In this document: positions 20,915 to 32,759 of the stretch, piece by piece
Layout: each line of letters opens with the position of its first letter
Position numbering within the stretch: the first letter of the stretch is position 1
Assembly (NCBI GenBank): GCA_021613535.1
Contig: CP075494.1
Span: forward strand, 9,238,001 to 9,302,000
DNA length: 64,000 nt
Source: Adineta vaga
Lineage: Eukaryota; Rotifera
Reading direction: 5' to 3'
Notes under the pieces: generated by a model
The model's input: the letters and a program-made list of their open reading frames with translations, nothing else
What the model was told of the DNA's origin: nothing
The model's database searches: none
Made by a program: the position numbers and the translations under genes

Positions 20915-21832
20915 TCAAACAAAGTCATCGAGCGCTTTGAAATAATCTGCTAAACGTTTTGCAACTAGTTTAACGTGTACTTCTTCATTTAATTGTGTAT
21001 CACGATTCCATACGGAACAAACACCAGTTTTTAATGAATTATCATCAAGTTTTATATGAAATGGTATATAATCATCAATATCTCTATCGATTACACGTAC
21101 AACACGTAAACGATATTTATATGTTAATAATTTTGAAATATATAAAGACAGTTCAGTTGTTTTTAATGTTGCTTTGATTCCAATTTGATGTGGTGTTAAT
21201 AATGGATGTAAACATTTCATTTGTGAATCGAATAATAATGAAATTAATGTATGGTTAATATTTAATGATAAATCTAATGAAGAATTACTATTATTAGATT
21301 GAATCATTTCAAGATTATATGGTTCAGTATCAGATGAAAAACGATAATTAATGTCAAATTGATTTTGCTTTGATGATAAAAATTCAACCTTTTCGCGACT
21401 AGAAAAATATTTCTTCCAAAAACGTGTTCGTTCATCAGCTAAACGTCTAAGATTGATTTCTTCGGTTGGTTCTATATATTGTACACGAAGATAATCATCA
21501 TCATTATTATCGGTAGATTCTTCACGTTTAAGAATCACTGGTAGTTCAGAACGATTTGTCGTAAGTTTGGTTTGCCAAGCAACAGTCATACTTGGAGTTG
21601 GATTGACTATTTGATCGATTGAATCGACCCAAAGAAATTGATAACGACCAGAACTATTCCGTATGAAAGATTGAATCCATTCATGACGAAAATTGAAGAA
21701 AAGATTGGATGTAAGTGGTTCGTAATTAAAGATTGAAGGAGAAGAAGGATCGATACGGTTGGAATTAATAGATGGAAGTTTTAGAAAACCAGAAGTTAAA
21801 CCTTTTTGAACAAATTGTTTAATTGATAACAT
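20915..21832 (-). CDS. POLG2: Mitochondrial DNA polymerase gamma accessory subunit homologue
   Basis: Single exon, 305 aa. The C-terminal third matches the anticodon-binding-like domain of Pol gamma B: CLHPLLTPHQIGIKATLKT, then TGVCSVWNRDTQLNEEVHV ending in a helix (RLADYFKALDDFV). The centre has RFWKKYFSSREKVEF, resembling the FW...WW...KF stretch of the family. The N-terminus (MLSIKQFVQKGLTSGFLKL) could begin as a mitochondrial targeting helix. POLG2 binds the catalytic subunit POLG and raises processivity in mitochondria. It is shorter than the human protein (about 485 aa), lacking parts of the tRNA-synthetase-like core. The assignment rests on pattern similarity, so moderate certainty. 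Confidence 0.7.
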   Translation of the reverse strand: MLSIKQFVQKGLTSGFLKLPSINSNRIDPSSPSIFNYEPLTSNLFFNFRHEWIQSFIRNSSGRYQFLWVDSIDQIVNPTPSMTVAWQTKLTTNRSELPVILKREESTDNNDDDYLRVQYIEPTEEINLRRLADERTRFWKKYFSSREKVEFLSSKQNQFDINYRFSSDTEPYNLEMIQSNNSNSSLDLSLNINHTLISLLFDSQMKCLHPLLTPHQIGIKATLKTTELSLYISKLLTYKYRLRVVRVIDRDIDDYIPFHIKLDDNSLKTGVCSVWNRDTQLNEEVHVKLVAKRLADYFKALDDFV

Positions 21833-22457
21833 GAAAGCGAATATGAGATAAGTAAAACTACGATTTTCATAGAGAACTTCTTCTATTGGGATAATTTTAG
21901 ATTCGTCTTATCAATATTTCGATTTGATTTTATGTAGATGGCGTTCGTTACGTTAGAAAAATATTTGTGTTGCTACGATGGAACATATAATTTCGCTTCG
22001 CTAATTTATATTGAAAAATAGAATTTGATAATCTTAAATAGATTCTTGTCTGTTCAAAGCATCGGTCTCGGTCAGGAACAAGTGATCAATTTTTCAATTA
22101 ACTTTTAATTATTTTATATTTGAAAATGTTGTGTAGGTGGGCCAGATGACTTCAACAGATGTCACTATTTATTACCAAAGAATATGTTGAAATAATAATT
22201 TGATTTTGGATTAGATAGATAGAAACTTTCAATTGATACAGTTATTTCCCAGTATCTTACTTTTTCATTACAATGAATTCTTCGTCGTAATCATTATCTC
22301 ATTGCCGGATATCAATCCAATCATAACAGAGCAATTGTTTTCATCAAACAAGCTGACTGACTTCTCTTCTCTATCGTTAGTCAGTATTACGATTGCGAAG
22401 TGAAAAGTAAAAAATAACGTGTTAATCATCAAGTTTCTATTTCTATATTTAGATCAG
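21833..22457. other. Intergenic, divergent promoters of POLG2-like and THOC7
   Basis: No gene is supported. A TATTTAG acceptor-like site ends at 22452, five bases before the THOC7 ATG. It matches the site before HSPBAP1 and suggests a 5' UTR intron or trans-splicing. Confidence 0.4.
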
Positions 22458-23063
22458 ATGTCGATGTCACGAAAAAAATTCAAATCCGATCACGATGAAG
22501 ATCTCTTTTTATTTGATCTATCCGAACGTTTTCATTCATTTTGTTATCCTCAAATGGATGATGAATCTTCTTCAACCTCATTAGATGATCTTTATCAACG
22601 TTTGAATGAACATGATCTTCAACATCGTTCATCAGTAAACTTAAATCTTCGAAATTTAAATCAAGAAATTCTTTCCAATGAAGAAAAACTATTTCAATTA
22701 AATAATTCAATTCAAGAAATAAAACAAAGTTTAAATGAACGAAAAAACTATTTCAAACAAGCGAAATTAAAACGTCGTCATCAATCAGATTATTTAACAA
22801 TGTACAATGTAATCAATCGTTATTCATCACGTGATATTTTACAAAAAAAATTAGCACAATTAAATTTAGAATATGAACAACAAAAATCGGAATTAAACCA
22901 TTTAAATCAACGTTTAATTATTTATCAGAAACAATCGAAAGTTGTATTGTATTCCTTACTTGAACTTGTAGGATTTATTGATGTTAAACTACCGATTAAC
23001 TTTGAAGATGAAATTGGTCGATTAGATAGTAATCCATTATTAGAAAGTAATGGAGATAAGTAA
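22458..23063 (+). CDS. THOC7: THO complex subunit 7 homologue
   Basis: A coiled-coil subunit of the nuclear THO/TREX complex, which couples transcription to mRNA export. Single exon from the ATG at 22458, 201 aa (human about 204). The upstream in-frame ATG at 22419 is disfavoured because an acceptor-like TTTAG lies between the two. Family landmarks are FKQAKLKRRHQSDYLTMYNV and then SRDILQKKLAQLNLEYEQQK, the same order and spacing as the human QAKRIRKNRQEY region. Most of the protein is predicted coiled coil. A polyadenylation signal follows at 23104-23109. Confidence 0.85.
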   Translation: MSMSRKKFKSDHDEDLFLFDLSERFHSFCYPQMDDESSSTSLDDLYQRLNEHDLQHRSSVNLNLRNLNQEILSNEEKLFQLNNSIQEIKQSLNERKNYFKQAKLKRRHQSDYLTMYNVINRYSSRDILQKKLAQLNLEYEQQKSELNHLNQRLIIYQKQSKVVLYSLLELVGFIDVKLPINFEDEIGRLDSNPLLESNGDK

Positions 23064-23424
23064 TCCTTTTCATCAATGTATTTTCTTGTTGTTGATGTTG
23101 TTAAATAAAAGTCTTTCGATTACTTTTGTTTAGTTTTATGTAATTCACTTAGTAATCTAACCCAAAGGATCGTTTCTATGTCTTTAAAAGAAAATAACCC
23201 GGATATAGTTCAAGGAGAATAGATGCTGTGAATGAATTTAGATCATTAGACAGGAATTTTGTGACTGAAAATGGATTCATAGAGAGTGTTCATGTCAGAT
23301 GCATTCTCTACTCGGAAATGGTATAAAGATGTTCTGTAATATTTGTATTTTTTAGATTATGAATTTTGTGAAGATCTGATATATACATCTACATACGAAT
23401 TTACTTTACTTGATATTCAATTAA
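23064..23424. other. Intergenic between THOC7 and VAMP
   Basis: Holds the THOC7 AATAAA signal (23104-23109, about 40 bp after the stop) and the VAMP 5' flank. Nothing else is recognised. Confidence 0.45.
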
Positions 23425-24088
23425 ATGGCTTCAGCTAATTATACTCGTCCACAAAACTATGTATGATTTGATGATGAGAAAAAGTTTTCTTCTTATAATG
23501 CGTTCTTTCGTTTAGTCATCAATTGGAGATGATGATGATGAAGCACTCGATATTCGAGTCGATTCGTAAGAAGATATTGATGTACATTTTCTAGATATTC
23601 GATTTTCGATTGTTTCAGAAATAATACTCGTTCAGCTGGTGGTGAAAATGTAAAAGCGTAAGTATTGAAAAAAGATCGTTATGTTCGTGAAATGAAGATT
23701 CGTTTGTTTTCTAGACTTCATGGTCAAGTTCAAGAAGTTGTTGGTGTTATGAAACAAAATATCGACAAATTATTAGATCGTGATGTTGCATTAAATAATC
23801 TTTCATCACGTGCTGATGAACTTCAATCCTCAGCAAGTACATACAATCAAACAACAAAACAATTACGACGAAAATATTGGTGGAAAAATATGAAAGTATG
23901 CATAGTTAGTTGGAAAAGAATTTCAGTGTCTCTTTACTTTTTCAGACAAATGTTTGTATTGCTGGTATTGTTCTTGCAGTGTTCATTATTATCATCAGTA
24001 AGTTTATTTTACTTTTATTAATACACAAAATCTAATGAAATCTATTTTTGATTTAGTGTCAATAGCATTAAGTCGTCGCAAGAACTAA
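23425..24088 (+). CDS. VAMP2: Synaptobrevin/VAMP R-SNARE
   Basis: A tail-anchored vesicle SNARE for membrane fusion. Six small exons: 23425-23460, 23516-23565, 23619-23657, 23715-23895, 23946-23997, 24057-24088; 129 aa. The SNARE motif runs from QVQEVVGVMKQNIDKLLDRD to QTTKQLRRKYWWKNMK. The zero-layer Arg is in LLDRD, and the juxtamembrane KYWWKN is the same as in vertebrate VAMP1/2. A C-terminal membrane anchor follows (VCIAGIVLAVFIIII), then a short basic end (SRRKN). Numbering as VAMP2 reflects the neuronal-type linker; a VAMP1/3 equivalence is equally possible. Confidence 0.93.
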
Positions 24089-24606
24089 ATCATTCTCGAA
24101 AAATACTCAATAAGATCTGATTCTACAGTTTTACTTCTGCATACCAAAACTTTTTCTCGAAAAGCGATCTTTGTTTTTTTTCTTTTTATTTCTTCTTCTG
24201 CTGCTGCTGCTCTTTTTCTCATTTTAACAAAGGAAAAAAAACGCATTCGGATTTGTTTTTCTCCAATGGATAATGATGATCTTCACTAAGTAGACAATTG
24301 AAAAATTGATTAGAAGAACGATGTTTAATTCTGTATGAACCTTGGTAATTGAACGGCCGTCTCTATAGACATGGCACCCTGCTAAGATTATTTGTTGAAC
24401 AATAGAATACGAAAATCAATAGGTGCGAAAGAAAAAACACAGTAGGAGGCATTTATAAGAAAGTTTTATTTCAATATTTGATCCATCCGCATTGAAGAGA
24501 AAGTAATTATATGTTCGATTCTGTATACAAGAATTAATTTCGGTGAACGAATATTCCATATGTATATTTTTATATATAAAAAAACAAATACAACAAAAAC
24601 ATTTTC
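24089..24606. other. Intergenic between convergent VAMP and Zic
   Basis: 3' flanks of two convergent genes. Contains a pyrimidine-rich tract with a CTG-type triplet run near 24,200 (ctgctgctgctg). No gene. Confidence 0.4.
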
Positions 24607-25894
24607 TTAAAATTGAAGACCAGCGTAATGTGATGGAAAAGCGGTTGGGTGATGATATACATTCATTGAGGGCATTAACATCGGCGCAAGATTTTCGAAC
24701 GAAGATGATGATGGTGGTGAACAACTATCTGTTGCTAGAGAATTATTTACTGGGGGTGATCGAACACGACGATGATTGTTAGATCGTTTTGCTGTTAATG
24801 CATTAGTTGAATCAGTTGATGATTCATGCATTTTCATATGTTTCCGTAAAGCTAGAGAAAACAAGGAATAGATTTTGTCTTAACACCGTATAATATGAAT
24901 TAGCTTACATGATGGATGAGTATAGGTTTTATCACAGCCCTCCACTCGACATGTGTATGGTTTATCAAATGTATGAACATGTTGATGTTTCTTACGATCA
25001 GAACTATTTGCAAAACTTCGGTCACAATACTGACATGGAAATGGGCGTTCTCTAAAAAAAACAAAAAGGAGATTTCGATAGATATTGAAAGACTAAGTAA
25101 AGAAAACTAACCCTGTATGAGTACGTTTATGTATTTTGAGATTCTCTGATCGTGCAAAAACTTTCCCACAATGATCGTATGGACAAGCGAACGGTTTTTC
25201 ACCGGTATGAACACGTATATGATTAACTAATTTATATTTTGCTTTGAATGCTCGACCTTGTCGAGAACAATCGAGCCACAAACATGTGTGAGTCGATTGT
25301 TCAGATCCACTAACATGTTCAACAGTTAAATGAGTCACTAGAAAACAAAAGACAATGTAAACTAAGAAAAACTTTATAATTTCTCTTCTTGAATTCTTAC
25401 CTATATCTGGCATACAAGAAAATGTTCGATTGCAAATTTGATGAGTATCAGGATCAACCCATTTACATGAATAATGATCGATTTTTTCATTTGATATAGT
25501 TGGTGTTGCATTAAGACTGGGACGATAGGACGGATAGATGTATGGAAAAAATGCTGTTTGATTGGTTGCATCAATATGACGAGAATGATATGGATTAGTT
25601 GTATACTGTTCAGCATCGAACATTGGATATGGTCTAAAGATGAATATACATATGCAATTGTTTCGAAAAAATAAATGAGCAGTAAGAAAAACTTTACATC
25701 ATATCTGGTGTTGGATTTGGATATGTAGGAAAATCTGTAAAACGCTGTTGTTGATCATCGATCGATGATGTTGGTATATTGAAAAGAAAAGATGATGATG
25801 GTGTCGATGTAAATGGTCGATATGTCGCAGATGTATAAGGATTTGTATAAGGATCAGTGGATGGATTAGAGAGATCAAACATTGCTATATGCAC
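24607..25894 (-). CDS. ZIC: Zic/odd-paired C2H2 zinc-finger transcription factor
   Basis: A developmental transcription factor of the Zic/Gli superfamily. Exons: 25894-25698, 25633-25401, 25337-25112, 25051-24909, 24851-24607; 347 aa. Five C2H2 fingers are read in order. Finger 1 has [16 protein letters not shown], the long Zic-type inter-Cys loop. Finger 2 has [20 protein letters not shown] and fingers 3 and 4 have the linker [20 protein letters not shown]. Finger 5 runs [29 protein letters not shown] and ANSSDRKKH are near-invariant in Zic. Upstream is a Tyr/Pro/Ser/Thr-rich region; no clear ZOC box was seen. The gene is preceded by about 1.2 kb of non-coding DNA and a decayed coding remnant, which likely holds its control elements. 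Confidence 0.93.
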
Positions 25895-27093
25895 AGTCGA
25901 GGTTGTTAAAGATAAACTTAATAATTATCTTCACTGTATGATTGATTGATAAGAAATTAGCAGTTATTAATTCCTATTGAGTTGGAAGGTAAGCAATGCC
26001 TTTCAAGCTCCACAGGTTCTAACTATTGATACGATAGAAATCACTCCAGTAGGTAACCTTCGAAATATTGATACATACACAATAGTAGTAGTAGTAGAAT
26101 TGAAATGAGAGTGTGAAGATTAATATCTATTGAGAAGAAATAGAAAGGAAAGTCACTGATATAGTTGTATGTTCGGATTATATGATGAGATTCCCTGAGG
26201 TGTGAACCGAATGATAGGAGATGAGGAAATGCATGTGTTATATCAAGCCAAGTTTTTTTTTTGTTTTAAAGAATATGAAAGAAAGGAAGAGAGAGAGAGA
26301 AAGAAAAAGCGAAAGAGAGAAACGGCAGGGTGTTGATTGGCAGAAATCATGCTGAGTTGTTCTTTACTTCTTTTTCTTTTCTACCAATCGATATTTCTTT
26401 GAACGAAACTACCAATAAGAGAATGGATGATTACTTTTCTTCCTCATATTATTATTAGTCTTAATTTAAAATCAAATATTTCACATGTTTAGATAGAAAG
26501 ATTCAATCCTTCGATACAAATGCCTGAAAAATAGTTTTCATAATTGACTTTTCGAATGATTATATTAAATTCTTCTCCTAATCGAATGTTCTTCAGCTGT
26601 GTTAACTACCTCATGATCTTCATCACCTCCTGTTGTCCACTTGTCATTGTCATGCTTATGTAAAATGAGTCGTTTGATCATATGACATAACTTACCTTTA
26701 ACAATGATCTCTTGTTATTGTTTGATCGAAATCGATGAGTCGGAAAAGTTAAATATGAAACGATTGCATTTCATTCATTAACAACTTGTGAGTGAGTTCA
26801 TTTTCTTTTCAATCTAATCTGTTCTACTTGGAATATAATTCATAACCAAAATGAACAAATTAGTTACATACGACGCAGATATAATTGAATTGCATTTCAG
26901 AATAATTTTCTTCCTATGATATCATTTAATATGTCTTCTTCTCTCATCCAATTGTTAATTGCATTCATACTTATCAAAAACAACGATTGGAATACGATGT
27001 GAACAAATGTTTTGTCAATAATTTGTATTATTATTTGTAAATTCGAAACAGATTTTATTAATTCAATCAATCATTCTAAAGAATAAATATTAT
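25895..27093. other. Non-coding region upstream of Zic
   Basis: No supported gene. It includes a short AGT run near 26,085, a purine-rich GA tract (about 26,275-26,320) and many AT-rich blocks. As the 5' flank of a developmental regulator it is a likely site of enhancers, but I see no specific motif. Confidence 0.4.
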
Positions 27094-27663
27094 TCATCTG
27101 CTTTTTCGAATCAAACTTTCTAAATAAACATTGCCATCTCCTATTCCACATTGACATATAATTACTCGAATGAGACGATCAGCAGGTTCATATGCTATAA
27201 TATAATGAACAGCAATAGTAGGGGGTGAGCTAACAAAACACTGTCTTTATCTTAAGAAAATAAATATGGATGACAGAAAATAGACAATGTCAAATGATGA
27301 GATTACAAAATCTATCAATCAAAATGCGTTTTTCTTCTAATTTAACTAGTTAGTTCATTTCGTAGACGAGGTGATAAGTCATTTTCACCTTTTTCACATT
27401 GATGTGTGACATTCGAATGTTGAAATATGTGAGGTAAAAACAGCAGGAAGCTTATGTAATCGATTATCATGGTATACTAATATTTTCACATTTGGACACA
27501 AACAAATTGACTTCTTGAACAATGAACGAATGTTATTACACATTGAAAAGAATGAAAGAAGATCTTGTTTAATCCGAGGTAATCATACAAACATAATCGA
27601 TTCATACATATCGATATCTTGTTGATCAGCAGGGAGTCGTAGACTAAATATACCTACATTGCT
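27094..27663 (-). pseudogene. Decayed coding remnant, LRR-like fragment plus downstream exon
   Basis: On the minus strand, amino-acid-like stretches appear that do not form one frame. From 27663 down: GIFSLRLPADQQDIDMYESI, an in-frame TGA, then RIKQDLLSFFSMCNNIRSLF and CPNVKILVYHDNRLHKLPAV. The latter looks like a leucine-rich repeat. After a +1 change near 27,395 comes CEKGENDLSPRLRNELTS and a stop (27342). A further block at 27229-27094 reads TIAVHYIIAYEPADRLIRVI and ends in a stop. A broken gene fits best; a real multi-exon gene with odd introns is possible. No function can be given. Confidence 0.35.
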
Positions 27664-27962
27664 TCATATGAATGACGAATTTCTTTCTGCTTCATTTATT
27701 AAAAATAAACTTCATTTTATATTTTTTTTAGATTTGTGCCGAGAAAAATGATGCGACATATTCTGCGCTGTTGTTCAATTACTACCGGAAACAAAAAGGA
27801 TAAATGTACTTTCTTTCTTCTCATTCATATATGAAATTTCATTAGACAGGAAATGAACAAAGTATGATGTAAGTATAGAAGAAGGTATTTGAGTTAAGAT
27901 AAGGAGTTTATTTAAAACATATATTAAAGTAAAGCAATTTAAAACTCTTTTTGATTATGTTT

Positions 27963-30900
27963 TTAAGTTTTTCTTCTGCTACTATTTGGTCGTTTGGGAT
28001 AAGTTTCAGGTGAGTTAGGAGGACGTCGCTGCATATCATCATTTGTATGTATTGGTGATCGTGCTGATCGATCTCCTCGTGAACCAGATGGTGATCGTCG
28101 TCGTGATTTCGAAGGATCTGATTGAGAAGTTGGTGATTTAATTGATGATCGTTCACGTTCGTTAGATGTACTTCGACCTGCTCGACTTTGTTGACTGAGT
28201 GATGTCATATGTAATGGACGCACTAAAACACGAACATATATGTATTCAATAATTGAAAATAGATTCTTTTACTGGGTGTCGCTGGATTAGACATTCCTTC
28301 CAGGTAATATTTTAGTTGTTGTAATTCTCCAATCAGACGATGTACAATAGAACCAACTTTTGTTTTACGTTTTTCTGTTTGTTTAAGTAAAGCAGTTAAA
28401 ATTTCGATGTATTCTAAATCTTTTTGTGCAGCTGTATTTTCAATTTGTCGATCTTTATTCCAGCCTATTTTCAGAATTCCTATCAACGACAAAAAAAAAG
28501 AAATCAATTCAAGAAAATATAACAAAATTACCAACCGAGTAGATCAAAATTACTGGCATCGATATTTTTCAAATCCGTACCAGATTGTGCATTAAATCGA
28601 TTGAATAAATTAATTTGTGATTCCAAATAATCAATCGCCTGAAATATAAATCTCCGTATAATGAATTTCTTTCAAAGATTCCTTACTTTTTGAAATCGCT
28701 CATTTTCCGCTTCTAATGTTTCTAATCGACAACCTTTATCATAAATATCTTCTTCAATTTTTAAGACTTCTTCATGTGCTTTTTGCATTCGTTCTTGTGT
28801 TTCACGTTGACATTCTTTTACAGCTAAGATCGCAATATCACGAGATTTATTTTTCTCACGAATTTCCCGTTCAACTTGAGCGATTTTATCGAGTACATCT
28901 TGTTTTTTACGTTTTGTTTCAATCATTAATTCTTTTGCCGATTCATATGCTGCACTTACTTTCTCATGTTCAACTACAAGACGTTCATATTCAGGAGTAT
29001 ATTCAGTAATTTTCTCTCGATTCGTATCGATAGAAACCAATAATTGTGTAGTATCTTCCTATATAATGTTCATAAAGCTTGAAATAAAAGTACTTTTGAA
29101 CTTACTTCAAGAAACTTGATTTCGTGTTCTAAACGTGTTTTCATTTCTCGATATTCTTCCTTTAAGGATGAAACTTTTTCTTCTAATTCTTTCAATAATT
29201 TCTGATCTTCTTCAGCAGTTCGTTCGAGAAATGCTTTCTATTGAAATCAAATTGATTAATTATTTTAAAGAAGCGAGATTCCTTTTCTCGAACACATACT
29301 CGTTCAGTTAGATCTTTTATTTTCGCAGTTGTTTGTGTTACAAATCGATTATGTTTTATATCATTATCTTTAGCTGTTAATTTGGCTTTTTCAATTGTTT
29401 TAAGCAATGCTTCACGTTCTTTTTGTTTTGCGACACTAGGAAAATGAATCGAACTAAGAAATTTATTTTCACTGTTTCTTCTTACCGATTATTTCGAATT
29501 TCTTGAAGTTCTTTTTCTAATGTTTCCATTTGAAGTTTTAATGAATCGATCATCATGTAATGTGCTTGTTTCATTGATTCAAGTTCTTTCGTTGCTTCAG
29601 CATTTTCCATATTCAATTTCGATGTTAGTTCAAGTTTTTCAGCAATCGATTTTTTAATTTCTTCTAATCTACAGAAGATAAAATGGATTAAAAGGTTTAG
29701 ATTTGAAAATGATCAACAAACTCTTTGCCAATTTCTTCAATTGAATTTTCTAAACTTTTCAATAGTGCACTACGTTCTTCGAGTTCTTTGAGAAGATCAT
29801 CATGTTTTTGTTTCAAAGTTTTTAAATTTTCTGCTTCTTTATTTGCTTGTTCATGAGCCTGAATGAATTCAATTGTATCAAACAGACTAATTATAAATAA
29901 AGAAGAAACTTACGGTTTTCGATCGATTTTCAAAATCAAACTTTTTAGCTTGATAATCAAGTAAAGCTATAGCAGCTGCTTCTGTTTGTTCAAGTCTATT
30001 GAGAAAACAGGAATGACAAGAAGTATTCTTTCGAGTTTAAAAACAATTTACTGTTCTCGTAGTAAACGATCGTGTTCATGTTGTTCCATTTCAAATAATT
30101 CTGTTTGTTCCTCAACTTGTTGTCGTAATTCATCACGTTCATTTTCAAATCGTTCACGTTCCTAATAGAATATAGACAATTTTTATTTACTTTTTCTGAT
30201 CGATTGTACTCAACTCTATACATTGTACGTAATTGGATTTCACTTTCGGATAATTTATTTGTAGCAAGATCGACATCTCTAAAACAATCATGTAGAGAAT
30301 ACAACTTATGAAGTAAAGATTTGTGAAGATAAACTTTTTTAGAACTTGATTTGTATGATCTTGTTCCTCAAATTGTTTGGTAGTCGTTGCCTGAAAAAGT
30401 AAATCAATCACTTGATTAGAATGTACGAATAAATGACTTACAATTTCTCCTTCGAGACGAGCTTTCTCTTTTCGAGCATCATTTCGTTCTTGCATAATAC
30501 GTTCTTTTAATGCCATAATATCTTCTTCTAAATCGAATGTCTATAATATTAGAAGAAGAAAAAACAATAAAGATATGTAGCTATTTAAAATTCTATGATA
30601 ACTGACTTGTCTATTTGTTTCTCGAACAGCATCTCTTGTTTCATTTAATCTGATTTGTAATGAAGCTTTTTGAGATACACGTTCATTAACTTCATTAATT
30701 GTCGCATCATATTGATCTTGTAATCTCTTCTTTTCTGCTCTTTAATATTCACCAAAGAATAAATAATAGTTTTATTTATGTTATCTTACTGTAATTCTTG
30801 TATAGCTTTCAGATATTGTTTATCTTGTTCGGTACATCCACGTATTTGTTCAAGATATGTATCAAGTTCTTTTTGTAATTGTTGAATTACACTTAAATTC

Positions 30901-31357
30901 GATACTCTTGCCATTTTTATTGCCTCTAGAATGATAGATCATACCTGAGTAAATAATCATAATTGAGGCTTTTTATTGATTACCTTGAATCTCATTTTTA
31001 ATTGTAATTGGTAATAGTTTCAATCGATGACGAAGTCGACTAGAATCAATCGATTCAGTTTCATAATCACTATATAATTTTAAAATTTCTTTTTCCTATA
31101 AATATTCAAATGAAATGAGTACTATGGAAACCTAATATAGTTTGTCATTTTACCAATGTCATCAAAGTATCAGCAACAGAATCGATATTATTCAAATCAT
31201 TTTCAGTAAATGTATTTGTTTGAAGTGATCCACCTATATCAAAAGATACTCAAACATATGGAAAATGTTCTTAGATAAACTACTTACCAAGTTGTTTTAA
31301 ATGACGAACAGCATTTTTGATGGATGTAGTTATTTCTGAACTATCGATGAAAACCAT
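27963..31357 (-). CDS. Long coiled-coil protein, 18 exons (possibly CCDC178-like)
   Basis: An 831-aa protein that is almost entirely heptad-type coiled coil. Exons from the start: 31357-31288, 31233-31154, 31095-30984, 30925-30790, 30739-30607, 30540-30442, 30390-30335, 30278-30191, 30161-30052, 29995-29914, 29858-29722, 29668-29486, 29435-29300, 29237-29106, 29058-28687, 28638-28536, 28479-28273, 28222-27963. All borders have agreeing phase. Typical stretches are ERFENERDELRQQVEEQTEL and EEKVSSLKEEYREMKTRLEH. The last 85 residues are a basic Ser/Arg/Pro tail (SKSRRRSPSGSRGDRSARSP). The length and tail recall axonemal or CCDC178-type proteins, but coiled coils align too easily for a firm name. 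Cytoskeletal or ciliary location is an inference. Confidence 0.8.
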
Positions 31358-31757
31358 TTTTTTTTGTTGCAGTAATCAAGTCTTTTTTTCTTGCCCGATA
31401 TATATTTTCAATGATCAATTTTTTTGCCATTTACATATTGAAGTCAGAGAGACGTATTGGTTACTGCTCATTTTATATGTTTTGAAAGGACATCTTTCAA
31501 TCAATCGACTGCGAGTTACGTTGAAAATATGTCGCTAAATGTACAATTTAAATTGCAAGTCACTATGATTAAAGTAAACAATTCGTCAAGTTGACTGTCT
31601 ATATTTACATTGTACTACAATAGTAATGGAAATCGAACATTCAAATTCATCTCTTTTCAGCTTAATGTACAAAAAAAAGGGAAGAAGAGGAAAAACAACA
31701 AGGATAGGTATCCAGTCAGAAAACGATATAAATTTATTCTCTACCATATCACAGGTT
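31358..31757. other. Intergenic between coiled-coil gene start and GPCR tail
   Basis: Promoter side of the coiled-coil gene and 3' flank of the GPCR gene. An open frame on the plus strand here is unsupported. Confidence 0.35.
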
Positions 31758-32759
31758 CTACTGCATAACAGTCGGAACTCTGTTCATAGTTCTCATACCT
31801 AAATTCATCGGAAGTACAGCGTCTCGTCGTCGATACAATTGGGAAATTCTCTTGATGTTTTCTCGTATTGTTGGTATTGTTCCCATCGTAACAATTGGAA
31901 AGAGGAGCAATGTATAGTAAGTGGCGTATGTGATACGATTTAAAAACACGGCACCAAAATCAGATGACATGCCACATAGCTGTAGAAAATATATTAACAT
32001 GGCAGGAAACACGAATAATAAATATATAGTTGAAATCATTGACACTTGAACTATCATCTGTAGATATTGTCGCCACTGAATCTGTCTTCGCATCTTATGT
32101 CTTTGCCATAAACTACGTATTAAGAGAAAAATACTAGAAAAAACAATAGTGAATGTAGGAACTATTGCATGGGTTATAACATTACATAAATTAAGCGCAT
32201 TGATGTCGTAACTGCAAGGATAGTTAAATGAGATTTGTATGCTGTCGAAATGATTCTCACACGGAAAACCAAAGAAGATTATTGTCTGATATGTGAAAAT
32301 GTAGATAGTTATAAGAATTGGAGGAAGATAATGAATAAGAATACGTTTCTTTCTCGTGGATACGAGATGGTTATGAAAGATCAGAATATGTCTTTCAATT
32401 GTTAACCAAGCAAACAGTATAACATGATGAAAATAAAATGTCCAATCAATATATAGCCAAATTGTTCGAAGGATTGTATTCCCCATGAAGGAGTCGTAAG
32501 TTCGAAAAAAATGAATTAGTAAAGAGATATCTGTCATTAGACAAAATAGATTGAAGATTAGAAGAACAATTATGACATGGTGATGAAGAGCTTGATGAAG
32601 TTGTTGATCTCGAATGAGATAATATAAAGTGATCAATGAACAGATCAGTGATGGAATAATCAAAACAAGAAAGATCCAAAATTGAATTACAAAAGTTTGT
32701 CGAGTGTCATCATCGAATAAAGAAGAATAATCCGAAGAAGTACTGTTAGAACTTGCCAT
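31758..32759 (-). CDS. Seven-transmembrane receptor, rhodopsin-like, lineage-type
   Basis: Single exon, 333 aa. Seven hydrophobic segments are visible. TM1 is QFWIFLVLIIPSLICSLITL, TM2 begins HVIIVLLIFNLFCLM and TM4 LIHYLPPILITIYIF. TM5 is VPTFTIVFSSIFLLIRS and TM6 MISTIYLLFVFPAMLIYFL. TM3 ends in ERH in place of the usual DRY. The NPxxY motif of TM7 is not kept (FPIVTMGTIP stands near its place). Asn-linked sites lie near the N-terminus (SSNSTSS). Such intronless, divergent receptors are commonly expanded in bdelloids. The ligand is unknown. Confidence 0.8.
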   Translation of the reverse strand: MASSNSTSSDYSSLFDDDTRQTFVIQFWIFLVLIIPSLICSLITLYYLIRDQQLHQALHHHVIIVLLIFNLFCLMTDISLLIHFFRTYDSFMGNTILRTIWLYIDWTFYFHHVILFAWLTIERHILIFHNHLVSTRKKRILIHYLPPILITIYIFTYQTIIFFGFPCENHFDSIQISFNYPCSYDINALNLCNVITHAIVPTFTIVFSSIFLLIRSLWQRHKMRRQIQWRQYLQMIVQVSMISTIYLLFVFPAMLIYFLQLCGMSSDFGAVFLNRITYATYYTLLLFPIVTMGTIPTIRENIKRISQLYRRRDAVLPMNLGMRTMNRVPTVMQ

